This document shows positions 1 through 8,989 of a stretch of 64,000 bases of DNA, one piece after another. The notes below the pieces were generated by a model. That model was not told the origin of the DNA, searched no databases, and saw nothing but the letters and a program-made list of their open reading frames with translations. The stretch is from Picochlorum sp. 'celeri' (taxonomy: Eukaryota; Chlorophyta; Trebouxiophyceae). The stretch spans positions 744,001 through 808,000 of the forward strand of contig JAACMV010000014.1 in the NCBI GenBank assembly GCA_010909725.1, read 5' to 3'. The position numbers were made by a program, and so were the translations under genes. Position 1 is the first letter of the stretch, and each line of letters begins with the position of its first letter.

Positions 1-237
1 AATAATTCAGATCGAAGCAATGATGTCAGCTCTGCCCGAAGTGTTGACAATCTCATGCCTCAGAAGAAAGGTGCCCGTTTCGCACACATGGAATTCCATG
101 GCCAGAAAAATATTTCAACAAAGGATGCTGAGAACATAGCACCACTGAAAAATAGGCGGAACAAACGAGATCATTGTCCAGTTGCTATGGCTGCTCAAAT
201 GCACTCCATGACATTGACCGAAGGAAATTCGTTATAA
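1..237 (+). CDS. C-terminal end of an unrecognised protein (partial)
   Basis: The frame is open from the first base of the window and runs 78 codons to a TAA at 235-237, so this is the 3' end of a plus-strand gene that starts outside the window. The visible tail is hydrophilic, rich in Asn, Lys, Arg and Ser, with no recognisable domain or membrane segment. It ends 36 bp before the stop of the convergent minus-strand gene at 273, the close tail-to-tail spacing seen elsewhere in the window. No function can be assigned. An acceptor upstream of the visible part cannot be excluded. Confidence 0.5.
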   Translation, partial: NNSDRSNDVSSARSVDNLMPQKKGARFAHMEFHGQKNISTKDAENIAPLKNRRNKRDHCPVAMAAQMHSMTLTEGNSL

Positions 238-272
238 TCAACCATGCAGAAATAAAATTCAATACATCTATT

Positions 273-686
273 CTACGTATTTTGTGTAAATACCATCTTC
301 CCACCGGTACCATCAGAGAAGAGACACGGATTCTGTTTGGGAAACATGGCTCTCCCACAAAGCAAGGCAAGTGGGACAATGTAAACTCCCTTGCCGGCGT
401 CATCCCACTGCTGATGAGCAAATTCTATGCAACAACGACCTTTGGGAATTCGTTCCAGTCGTCCTTCCTCTATTCTACCCCAGTCTCCGTCGATCCCCAC
501 AATTCTACCGACCCTGGTCTTGCTTGGGTTGGTAGGGGACTTGAGCAGCACAACATCGCCGCGCTTATACTTGTGCAGTACTTTATATGAAAACTTATCA
601 AATACTATAATATCTTTTCCGACAAATTTCAACGTGGCAAACAAATCATGGAACACAAATGCGCAAGGCACCCATTTCAAAAGCAT
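273..686 (-). CDS. IMP2-like mitochondrial inner membrane peptidase homologue, probably inactive
   Basis: A 137-residue single-exon ORF resembling subunit 2 of the mitochondrial inner membrane peptidase (S26 signal peptidase family). It keeps the conserved core KRGDVVLLKSPTNPSKTRV, then an IDGDW and an IPKGRC segment matching the family's GDW and PKGHCW boxes, and a C-terminal hydrophobic strand. The catalytic serine box, normally just before the segment read here as KDIIVFDKF, is absent: FVG runs straight into KDIIVF. The lysine of the KRxxALxGD box is replaced, reading GRIVGIDGD. Family members use this Ser-Lys pair to cut presequences of inner membrane proteins, so this copy is probably a pseudoenzyme or decayed gene. 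It starts 56 bp downstream of the stop of the next minus-strand gene. Family assignment is fairly sure; loss of activity is inferred. Confidence 0.65.
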   Translation of the reverse strand: MLLKWVPCAFVFHDLFATLKFVGKDIIVFDKFSYKVLHKYKRGDVVLLKSPTNPSKTRVGRIVGIDGDWGRIEEGRLERIPKGRCCIEFAHQQWDDAGKGVYIVPLALLCGRAMFPKQNPCLFSDGTGGKMVFTQNT

Positions 687-741
687 GACTACTTTCCTTT
701 GCGAAACTTCACAGCCGCACGCGACAAACCTATGGTATTCC

Positions 742-1525
742 TTATTTATGGTTATTTTCTACTTCTGATGCCTTGAGTAATTTCTTTAGGGAATCCATGG
801 TGGCTTTTTTCGGTTCGGAATTCGACCTCTTACTCTTCTTGTACAATGCTGCCAGGGCCTTGGAATCCATCAAACTGCCGACATTCCTCATGGACAATGT
901 CATCGGTTTCGGTGTATCATGCTCCACCCAATGTCTTCGCTTTAAATTCGATTTCATTGGCTGCTCAGCTTGTTCGCCAAATGAAACCATGCCATGTGCA
1001 TCCTTGTCATCCGTCTCTCTGTGAGTTGTTTTCTTCCGTTGATCTCTCTTTCTCAAGAATTCCTTTTTCCTTGCTTTTGATCGCTTTCCTTCCTTCTCTT
1101 CTTCCACAGGGCGAGCAGTCGTCTCTTTCTGTACGCGAGTATTGTTGCCCTCAGCAGGTGCATTACCACGACTATTCTTTCTTCCTTTTGTTTCTTCTTC
1201 AACTCGTGTCCCACCACCAGGAGGGACATGCTCTTTCTTCGTCCCGTGCTTCATTGAAAGCATTTTGCGCATACCAGCTGTCATGTATGCATCCCCCTCA
1301 TGACCCACCACATCTGCATTCTTTTGCTTTTGCTTCTTGTTCTTCCCATCTTTGGTCATGCCCTCCTCCAAAGCAAACGGAGCCCGCCTCATACTCTACA
1401 CACATCATACACCATCGTCATACCAACATCCATCTCATATAGAAGATTGAATCACATACCTTCTTCTCATACTGCGCCTCTAACTGGCGGGAACGCCTTT
1501 TCCTCTTCTTCCCTCCAGATGGCAT
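742..1525 (-). CDS. highly basic, probably nuclear or nucleolar protein (2 exons)
   Basis: Exon 1 (1525-1460) encodes MPSGGKKRKRRSRQLEAQYE plus two lysines. A GTATGT-TGTAG intron (1459-1396, 64 nt) then joins in phase 0 to exon 2 (1395-742), giving about 239 residues. Composition is dominated by Lys, Arg, Glu and Ser with several bipartite nuclear-localisation-like clusters and no globular domain that I recognise. A short C-terminal helix (TMDSLKKLLKASE) is the only ordered-looking part. Such proteins are often ribosome-biogenesis or RNA-associated, but that is composition-based inference only. It is divergent from the rhodanese gene, leaving about 290 bp for both promoters. Confidence 0.6.
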
Positions 1526-1813
1526 GCTGTAATTTGTTTTGTTTCTCTTCCGCCCCTCGTCAACGCCAATGCCCTTCCTCCACCATGAAATAAATTTTAC
1601 TAGGAACCAAAATGTAAATATAATAATGCCTATCGATGTATCGCCTTGTGATCTTTGTTGGCATACACATCTACATTCCAAAACTCTACTTGGAATGGAT
1701 GATCCAGGATGGAACAAAAGATTGCCATCTGTTGTCGTGCCCTTGTAATGAAAACGAATTATTTTTTAATTACAGCACATACGATACAATCTGAAACGAA
1801 TCTTGTACACAGA

Positions 1814-2458
1814 ATGAAAGCTCGTGGTACCCCACTGACCTGCACAAAATTACAGGGTGTTCAACGATGCAGACCCTACGCCAGAAGACCAGTCATCACA
1901 CTTGCGTCTTCTCAGATACAAGGAGCTGGTGCATCAGGGTACGCAGTAGGACAAGGTCTTCGCCCAACATCACCCAAGGCTTGGGAGATGATCTCCACAG
2001 AGTTGCGAAAAAATAAGCTCAAATTCGCAAGTGTTTCTGATGCGAAGAAGAGGAATGTTGTAGTGGTTGATATCAGGCCAAAGGGAGAGTACGATAAGGG
2101 CCACGTGCCAGGTTCAGTCAATGTGGAATTCTTCCAATTGATTCAAGGCTGGGATCCTGTGAGGGTGGCCCGAAGAGCTGTGTATGCATTCTTTGGGGTC
2201 ATGAATGGAACAGAATTCAATCCTAATTTCTTTGATGATTTTGAAAAGGCACTTGCAGGGGACAAGAGAAGGGAAATCATTGTGTATTGCAGTATTGGAG
2301 GGAGCCTGGATCCCTCCGGTCCAAGCGAATTCGGCAGGCAGAGCAGATCTCTGACGGCAGCATACGAACTAATTCGAGCAGGTTACAAAAAAGTCAGCGT
2401 CCTGGACGGTGGCATGTCAGGTTGGATGAAAAGTGGTCAAGACATTGAAATGAATTAA
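1814..2458 (+). CDS. plastid-type rhodanese-like domain protein
   Basis: About 214 residues from the chosen ATG. The in-frame ORF could start at 1709, but residues after 1814 look like a plastid transit peptide (basic, Ser/Thr/Arg-rich, ending near TLASSQ). The body is one rhodanese domain: VVVVDIRPKGEYDKGHVPGS is the N-terminal strand and helix, IVYCSIGGSL carries the active-site cysteine loop, and VSVLDGGMSGW is the C-terminal signature. An insertion rich in Phe and Arg sits between the halves, as in plant STR-type plastid rhodaneses. Such proteins transfer sulfane sulfur or serve as thylakoid scaffolds; which applies is unknown. Its TAA overlaps the stop codon of the convergent EBP gene. 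Confidence 0.85.
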   Translation: MKARGTPLTCTKLQGVQRCRPYARRPVITLASSQIQGAGASGYAVGQGLRPTSPKAWEMISTELRKNKLKFASVSDAKKRNVVVVDIRPKGEYDKGHVPGSVNVEFFQLIQGWDPVRVARRAVYAFFGVMNGTEFNPNFFDDFEKALAGDKRREIIVYCSIGGSLDPSGPSEFGRQSRSLTAAYELIRAGYKKVSVLDGGMSGWMKSGQDIEMN

Positions 2459-3259
2459 ATGCTCTTAATCTGCACAGCAAAGTTTGTATCAGACACGATA
2501 TTCAATGCGCCATGCTTTCATCACATACCTTTTTAGTATTAGTAATCTCCAGAGAATTCACAATCTGTCGCGTCGAATAGGCAAGCACAAGCCCAGGGAT
2601 CACAATCCACAGGGCATTCAGAGTCACAAAGTATCCCCAAAAGTACAATGGCTCTGGTCTCGCATGAATAAAGTCTTCCAAATAGCATGTTCCATAATAC
2701 AATATATCGCCATATATCTGGCACACGGACAAGACGACCATCAGGGGATACTTCCATGATTTATGCTGCAGAATACCAAATACAGCAGCAAAGCACATTG
2801 GCCCAACCATGAATGCCGTTACTGCTTCCATGCTAATAATGAAAGAATCACGAGTCGCATATCTAGAGTCAGCCTTTGTATACTCTTTCCCTGCAACATG
2901 GAATAAAAAAAGAGAGTATATTGGTATATTCCTTACAGGTAGCACACAGCATTCGACATACATGCTTCTGAGAGGTAATTATCCGCAGGATGTTGATAAT
3001 AATCTGGTGTCACAACAACATATCCCTCAATCACCATGTGGATAGCCGCTGTGACCATCAACCAGCAGGAAATAACACGCTCCACAGTTGAAATGTTTCT
3101 TCCTCCACCCGACAGAGCCCACGTGCCTCCCACGAGGGACACAACACAAAGTCCAAATACCATGAAAATATATATTGCTGGTATAGTCATTTCATGATAT
3201 CCAGTCAATCGAAGACCGATGGGAAAGAATGGATGCTTATACGACATTTTGAAAGCCAA
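2455..3259 (-). CDS. EBP: sterol delta8-delta7 isomerase (EBP / HYD1 type), 3 exons
   Basis: Exons 3259-2962, 2890-2529 and 2469-2455 join in phase to 224 residues. The first join rebuilds SEAWKEYTKADSRY, a family-typical sequence, with its Trp codon split by the intron. The protein is a four- to five-helix ER membrane enzyme that moves the sterol ring double bond from C8 to C7. Residues matching the proton-transfer site are visible: His and Glu in AAIHMVIEG, Glu in SMEAVTAF, and the conserved SVCQIYGDILYY and PLYFWGYF segments. The tiny third exon encodes only IKSI and a stop, and makes the stop overlap that of the rhodanese gene. Without that intron the protein would end VCDESMAH. Start could also be Met5. 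Confidence 0.9.
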
Positions 3260-3508
3260 TCAGGACTGATTCAGCCTTTTCAACAACAACAGTCCTATCA
3301 GATAAATAATAAAATGTATATATACCAGATCTGCATGAGAAGAGGCTTTTGCCTCTTCATACGATGGATCTTGATATCAAGCCTTCATGATCATGAAGGG
3401 ATGGGATGAGATGGCAATCATTGCCATTAATGGGAATGTCGGTCAGTATAAAGAATACACACAGGTATTCTTACCTGAAAACAAATATATACTTACTTCT
3501 GACAAGGT

Positions 3509-4562
3509 ATGATGTCTGAACGGAAGGAGAGAACTCGGGCCTTGTTTAAAAAGGGTCAAAAATGTCTCACTCCTCGTTTTGAAGTCGACTATGGCGGTGA
3601 AGATCGTATCTATTTTGAACAAGGAGAGGTATGAGAGGCTTTGTACTCACAAAAGTGATCCAAAACTTGCCAGTCACACGTGAGTTGAGTTGAGCTCTGT
3701 TGCTGTAGGTGATGCGTGCTGAGAAGAGGGTATTGGATGATGATGGGGAAGAATCGATGTATTTTTATCTGATAAAGTTCTCTGGTAGTAAGAAGGCGAA
3801 TGAAGTATGGATGGAGGAGCCAGACCTTTTCAAATATGATGTGGATCTGTTGCACGATGTGAGTACAGAAGCAACGCTTGAAGCGAAGAGGAGGGCGTGG
3901 AGAATATACAAGGAGAAGAAGGAGCAGATGCGTATGATTGATGTGCCGGAGCGCTTGCGACTGCGGGTTCCTCCCCGTATGAAGAAAGAGCTCTATGATG
4001 AGTATGTTTCTGTGGTGGAATCTGGGCAGATTCTTCCATTGCCGAGGGCACCGACAGTGTCTGACATAGTAGAGAATTGGAACAAAAAGGTTGTGGAGGA
4101 GGTAGAGTCCATGTCTGATGAGACGAGAGAGGCTGTTGCCATAGTGGTGAAGAATCTGTTGGAGTATTTCAACTTGGGGCTGAGGCAGTTTTTATTGTAC
4201 CGAAGCGAGGTGCCTCTGTATGACAAGGTACGTGACTATATATCCTTATATAAACTGTTTCTTCATGCATACAGAATACTATAGTGCAACCATACTGCGT
4301 GTAGGTGATTGTTGAAGGGGAAAAGGAGCCAGCAGACGTGTATGGTGCTGAGCATTTAGTCAGGCTTTTAGTCAAACTTCCAGAGCTGGTCTGTGTACGG
4401 ATGATGGCACTTCCAGAGAATGCTAAATATATAGTCATGGCAGAAGATGTGATTCAAGATCTCATGACTTACCTGAGTCAACCAGAGCAGCTTGAAACAT
4501 TATTTGCCCCATCACAAGAATACAAACAATGCTACGAGGTGATGAGCCATATTGCAACATGA
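3509..4562 (+). CDS. MRG/MORF4-related chromatin protein (Eaf3/MRG15 type), 3 exons
   Basis: Exons 3509-3628, 3709-4227 and 4305-4562 join in phase 0 to 298 residues. Residues 20-80 form a chromo-barrel-like domain (FEVDYGGEDRIYFEQ, then YFYLIKFSGSKKANEVWM). Residues from about 120 on form the MRG domain: VPPRMKKELYDEY, then DVYGAEHLVRLLVKLPEL and a C-terminal helix DLMTYLSQ. Known relatives read methylated H3K36 and serve in NuA4/TIP60 acetyltransferase and Sin3 deacetylase complexes. Length fits the family. Introns are 80 and 77 nt with GTATGA and GTACGT donors. Confidence 0.92.
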
Positions 4563-4645
4563 CAATGTTACTATGTCTATCCGTTACACAAATATAGAAA
4601 AATTGTGAAATATCTGCTTTGTTTTCCACGTGGACCATGTGGTGA

Positions 4646-4725
4646 TGATGACTGCCTATATCTCATGACATGTTTATGGCTTGATGACTGCCTATATCTC
4701 ATGACATGTTCATGGCTTGATGACA
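4646..4725. repeat. tandem duplication of a 36 bp unit across the BCCP stop codon
   Basis: Two adjacent 36 bp units (4646-4681 and 4682-4717) differ by one base, and a partial third copy of about 8 bp follows. The unit begins TGATGACTGCC and ends ATGGCT. The stop codon of the minus-strand BCCP gene (4710-4712) lies in the second unit, so the duplication spans the end of the CDS and the 3' UTR. Confidence 0.9.
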
Positions 4726-5659
4726 ACCAATGACTGTCCTGGTGTCACAGGCTTGCCATTCTCTGCAGTAATCTTCACAACTGTTCCACTCACTTCAGCC
4801 TCAATTTCATTCATCAGCTTCATAGCTTCAATGATACCAATCGTCTGTCCTTGGGTCACTGTATCCCCCTCATTGATGAATGCTGGCTCTCCTGGAGCTG
4901 GAGCTCTGTAGAATGTACCAGCCATTGGAGAAGCAATCTCCACGCCATCAACTGCCGCTGGTGCAGCTGCTGGCTTTGGAGCTGGTGCTGCTGGAGCTGG
5001 TGCTGCTGGAGCCGGTGCTGCTGGAGCCGGTGCAGGTGCCGCTGGTGCCATCGGTGCTGCTCCCATTGCTGGAGCTTGCATATGAATAATTTGTGGCTCT
5101 GCCGCCTCCAGAGCTTCCTTCTTCTTCACAGCGAGTTTGAACTTTTTGCTATTGACAGAAAGTTCGACAATGTCCGTCTCGTTGACCATCCTACAACCAC
5201 ATCCGATACACTATTAGATCACAGATTGTACTATAGAATATATCTCGGACGCAATACATCTACATGGATCGAGATGCCCATCCATCTCGAGTGGAGTCAA
5301 CGACACCAACCCTCTCGGAAGACATGTGAGTCCCACACCGTGCTACCGTACCTGATGAGATCAGTCAATTCGTCAAAATCAACCATTGGTGTTTCTTTTG
5401 CAGACCCATTCACGCTAATCGAGGTGTCTTGCTCTTCCGCTGCTGCTTTAGGCACAACGCTGCTTGCCTGCGTTTGAGAAGATGGATGTTATTTGTTCGA
5501 TGCATTGCACTCTCAAAAACTTGGAATATATTTTATTCTACTCTCGCTATGTAATCGTACCTTTCTACCGGCAGACAAGACAGATTTCTTGGGCTGAGCC
5601 ACGGCCGTGGGACGGACGGCACGCCCACGAATGCTCTGGATCGTCGAAACAACCTGCAT
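4710..5659 (-). CDS. accB: plastid biotin carboxyl carrier protein of acetyl-CoA carboxylase (3 exons)
   Basis: Exons 5659-5561, 5467-5352 and 5190-4710 join in phase to 231 residues. The first exon encodes a plastid transit peptide starting MQVVSTIQSIRGRAVRP. The middle carries the domain entry helix (VDFDELTDLIR joined to MVNETDIVELS), then an Ala-Pro linker of about 45 residues, then the biotinyl domain with the lysine acceptor motif EAMKLMNE and flanking APMAG-type turns. It carries biotin between biotin carboxylase and carboxyltransferase in plastid fatty acid synthesis. Nuclear location fits the green lineage. The long Ala-Pro linker creates high-scoring antisense ORFs that are artefacts. 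Confidence 0.95.
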
Positions 5660-6046
5660 TTTTCAATATTCCATTAACTTGAAATAGAATGTGTGAGGAA
5701 TGCCTGCATCAGTGAGGTTGGGCATCGTATCGGGGCAATAACGGGAGTGGCCTTATCATCGTATATCTCGAGAGAGGACCGTCGGGTGTTGTATTTGACC
5801 GAAGAATATATACCAATCTCAAGTGCGAGGCTGTTCCTGCTTCAAATCAAGACATGGTGCTCTGAGCGAATGTATTCATAACGGAATTACAACTGTGTTA
5901 GTTACATAATTTAGGTATTCTTGCATGGGGGATCTCGTGTCGTAGGAACCAAAGAACAGAATCCCCCTGGTAAGAAATTGAGCCTCGTGGGTCAAACGTA
6001 TGTTTCCTCTTGAAATCACCATGGCAGCAATTGTTTAGTGCAAGAA
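5660..6046. promoter_or_regulatory. shared upstream region of accB and the OPR/RAP gene
   Basis: About 390 bp between two divergently transcribed genes, both for organelle-targeted proteins. No convincing coding exon was found: minus-strand frames that reach an ATG end quickly or lack a phase-compatible donor. No TATA box or named operator could be identified with confidence. Confidence 0.5.
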
Positions 6047-8971
6047 ATGATGGAAAGGATAGTATCTATGGGCTTGGAGACTGCGCTGCGAGTGGAAGTG
6101 CACGGAGGTCTGTGGAGGAATGGGAGAAGGAATATTGGGACGGTTCCGAAGAGGGTACGAGCCAGGGGAAACACGACGATTGCGTTGCATGCTTTTCAAA
6201 AAGGTATTGATAACCTTCACGTGATAGGTAGAGAGCTACAATGGGAGAAGAGGTTTCCGAATTTGTCAACGAATGCAACAGACGGAAGTCGAGGAAAGGA
6301 GTCTCGCGGGGAGAAGGAGGTGTCGATTCTACGAATGTCTCCGGATGATGAGAAGTTGGCTCTTAATGCGGGTCATTTCCTGACGAGATTGAAGGAAGCT
6401 GGGTTGGTGGATGATGGAGGACGTGTGACAGGACAGGGTGAAGAGTTTATTGAGAGAATGAATGCAACCCATATACATTTGGCAATCAATAAAATGTTGA
6501 GCATGAATAAGAGGTATCAGACGGTGTTGGCTGTGGTGCGTGATGTTGGAGAGTACATTGGTGCTGTCAATTTGGCAACAGCCATGCATCGGCTTGGGAG
6601 GTTGGTTCGGTCGGCAAAAGCTAACAATCCTCGTGTTGTGAACAAAGTGCTGATGCATCCTCAGTACAAAAAGCTGTTGTCAAAGGCTGAGGATTTCATT
6701 GACATTATGGAGCCGAGGGCGCTGGCGAATTTTTTGTGGGGAATGGCTGCTCTGGGGGATCAGGAAAACACTGGTATTGTTCTTCGAGTGGGAGATAGGC
6801 TCATGGACATTGACCCGAAAGAGTTGAAAACGCAGGAGATAAGTAATGTTGTATGGAGCCTGGCGACATTAGAAATGCACATGCCTGATTTGATGAACAG
6901 GATGCTTGCAGCAGCATGTGATAGAATCGATGACTGCGTGCCCCAAGCACTGAGCAATATGATTTGGGCTTGTGCGACGCTTCGGCATCATAATTCTCGA
7001 TTTATTGACGCCGTCGCTGAAAGTGCTGGACCTCGATTAGACTCCTTTCAAAGTCAAACGTTGGCAAATACTCTGTGGGCGTATAGTGTTCTTGGAATAT
7101 ACCCCTCTGGGCTTTTCAATGTTGCTGCAGAGGAGATTGTTGATAGGTTGACATTGAAGGAGAAGTCAGTGGCATCTCTTAAAGCATACAAGCATTTGAA
7201 AAAGCCTCGAATGATGCAGCATAGAAAAAATTCAAAGCCAAAACAGAACCCAAAGTTTATCGAGAGAGAACAGAGGGCATATTACGAGTTTCGGGGGCAA
7301 GAAATTAGCAATGTTTTAATCGCATATGCACGGGGATGCATCATTCACCCACAGCTATTGGATTGTCTAGAGACTGAGCTCTGTAGCTCAGTTACTATTG
7401 AATCCGATGGAAATCAAGTTCAGATAGATCGTCTAGAACTTTTCACTTCTCAGGCATTGACTAATACACTTTGGGCATTTGCAACACTGCGGTGGTATCC
7501 TGCCAGATTATTGCCATGCATAACACATGCAATGGGAAAACTGGTGAGGAAAATGACTGCACAGGAACTTGCTAATAGTCTATGGTCGTATGCAAGGTTT
7601 GCCTATCATCCAGGTAGGGTCATGTGGTCATTTTTGGCCGTCATGTCTCTGAGGATTGATGAGTTTGAAGCACAGGGGTGCACGAATTCACTCTGGGCAC
7701 TGGCTGTTCTGAAAGCAACTCATTCCCCAGCTTTTATCAAATTGTTGGAAAGATACATTGCTTTGGAGAGAACATCCGTGTCATTTGGTGAACTTCAATA
7801 TAATCAAGTATTACAGGCTGTATTACTTGCTCAGTTTGAATCCAGAGGCGGTAGGGTTGCTTGGCGCCCTGAGGTAGATTTACCAGAGGATGTTGTTGAT
7901 CGGGCCCTTGACGCATGGGCATCTCAGCAAACATCAACTCAATTAAGTGGTTTCCATCTTGATGTGAGTGAGGGTCTCAGTAGGCTTGGTATTAGTCATC
8001 GTATTGAGCATCTTGTTGCCCGGGATTTACTGTCAATAGATATTGCTGTACTGACCGAAGGAAGGTGCATTGCTATCGAGGTAGATGGTCCGTTTCATTT
8101 CCCAGTAAATGCAAGGACTCCATTGGGCCACACCATGATTCGGAGACGATTGTTGCGTGCTGCTGGCTGGACAGTTGTTCCCATACCATGGCATGAGTGG
8201 TTTGAGATGCGCACGTGGGATGAGCGACTTCAGTATCTTGCCAAGGCTCTTGCCAAAGCGGACGATAGTCTTATAGGTCAATTGAAACCCGCAATTGGAG
8301 AATTATTATCCACTGAATTTTCCCCTGGACCTGGTTTGGCATCTAAAGGATCTATTGAGTCAGTAGGGCGCAACACTCCAAGCAGGCAGGACACAAATAA
8401 TGGTATGGAAGATGCTGAGGATGGTCCAGTGCTCACTTACTCTGATACGCTCTATGGTGATTCGAACGGTTCTTCGGGTAATGCTGTTGAGACAGGTTTA
8501 ATGGATGCTTTGAACAGAGACAATGTTCAACTTACTTCTGGTGCAATCAGAAGGCTAAAAAGTATGGGTCTGGAGGAGAATGTACGTGAGATTATTTCTC
8601 GGAAGAAGAAAAGCAAACCATCTGCGGAGGCATACCGATCCACCGCACTTTATCAGAATATTGACTCTTCCAAAAGACAATATCAAGACGAGGATCAAGG
8701 ACAGGGCAAGGAGAGCAAAACAAGAAAAGTTTCAGCAGGGAAGAGGACAACCTCGCAGCCCGTGACGCGATTCAGTCCCAAATTTGTAGATGAAGCCGGA
8801 TGGTCACCCTACTGGAATGCCTCGTTTGTTAATGAATCAGAAGGGGAAGCAAGTGAAGATGTAGAGAATGTGAATGATGATGCGTCAATGAAAAACTCTG
8901 ATACCCTTTTCAAAAAAGTCTTACATGGTAGATCTTCTGCGGCAAAGCAGTCGGATGGAAAAGCAGAATAA
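6047..8971 (+). CDS. OPR/FASTK-like helical repeat protein with C-terminal RAP domain
   Basis: A single exon of about 974 residues. The N-terminus is Arg-rich and suits organelle targeting. From about residue 225 to 540 there are about eight helical repeats of 36-40 residues recognisable by motifs such as RALANFLWGMAAL, EISNVVWSLATLE, ALSNMIWACATLR, TLANTLWAYSVLG, ALTNTLWAFATLR and ELANSLWSYARF. Residues about 640-740 form a RAP domain (IDIAVLTEGRCIAIEVDGP, then WTVVPIPWHEWF). OPR/RAP proteins bind specific plastid or mitochondrial transcripts and act in RNA stability, cleavage or splicing. The acidic, low-complexity C-terminal 230 residues have no domain. The organelle and RNA target are unknown. 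Confidence 0.9.
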   Translation: MMERIVSMGLETALRVEVHGGLWRNGRRNIGTVPKRVRARGNTTIALHAFQKGIDNLHVIGRELQWEKRFPNLSTNATDGSRGKESRGEKEVSILRMSPDDEKLALNAGHFLTRLKEAGLVDDGGRVTGQGEEFIERMNATHIHLAINKMLSMNKRYQTVLAVVRDVGEYIGAVNLATAMHRLGRLVRSAKANNPRVVNKVLMHPQYKKLLSKAEDFIDIMEPRALANFLWGMAALGDQENTGIVLRVGDRLMDIDPKELKTQEISNVVWSLATLEMHMPDLMNRMLAAACDRIDDCVPQALSNMIWACATLRHHNSRFIDAVAESAGPRLDSFQSQTLANTLWAYSVLGIYPSGLFNVAAEEIVDRLTLKEKSVASLKAYKHLKKPRMMQHRKNSKPKQNPKFIEREQRAYYEFRGQEISNVLIAYARGCIIHPQLLDCLETELCSSVTIESDGNQVQIDRLELFTSQALTNTLWAFATLRWYPARLLPCITHAMGKLVRKMTAQELANSLWSYARFAYHPGRVMWSFLAVMSLRIDEFEAQGCTNSLWALAVLKATHSPAFIKLLERYIALERTSVSFGELQYNQVLQAVLLAQFESRGGRVAWRPEVDLPEDVVDRALDAWASQQTSTQLSGFHLDVSEGLSRLGISHRIEHLVARDLLSIDIAVLTEGRCIAIEVDGPFHFPVNARTPLGHTMIRRRLLRAAGWTVVPIPWHEWFEMRTWDERLQYLAKALAKADDSLIGQLKPAIGELLSTEFSPGPGLASKGSIESVGRNTPSRQDTNNGMEDAEDGPVLTYSDTLYGDSNGSSGNAVETGLMDALNRDNVQLTSGAIRRLKSMGLEENVREIISRKKKSKPSAEAYRSTALYQNIDSSKRQYQDEDQGQGKESKTRKVSAGKRTTSQPVTRFSPKFVDEAGWSPYWNASFVNESEGEASEDVENVNDDASMKNSDTLFKKVLHGRSSAAKQSDGKAE

Positions 8972-8989
8972 TATATACATCCTGTAATT

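Noticed and set aside
846..1442. 198-codon plus-strand ORF
   Set aside because: It lies antisense to the basic protein gene, and its Ser/Cys/His-rich composition is the complement of Lys/Arg/Glu codons.
4851..5477. 208-codon plus-strand ORF rich in Cys and Trp
   Set aside because: It is the complement of the Ala-Pro linker and biotinyl domain of accB and crosses its introns.
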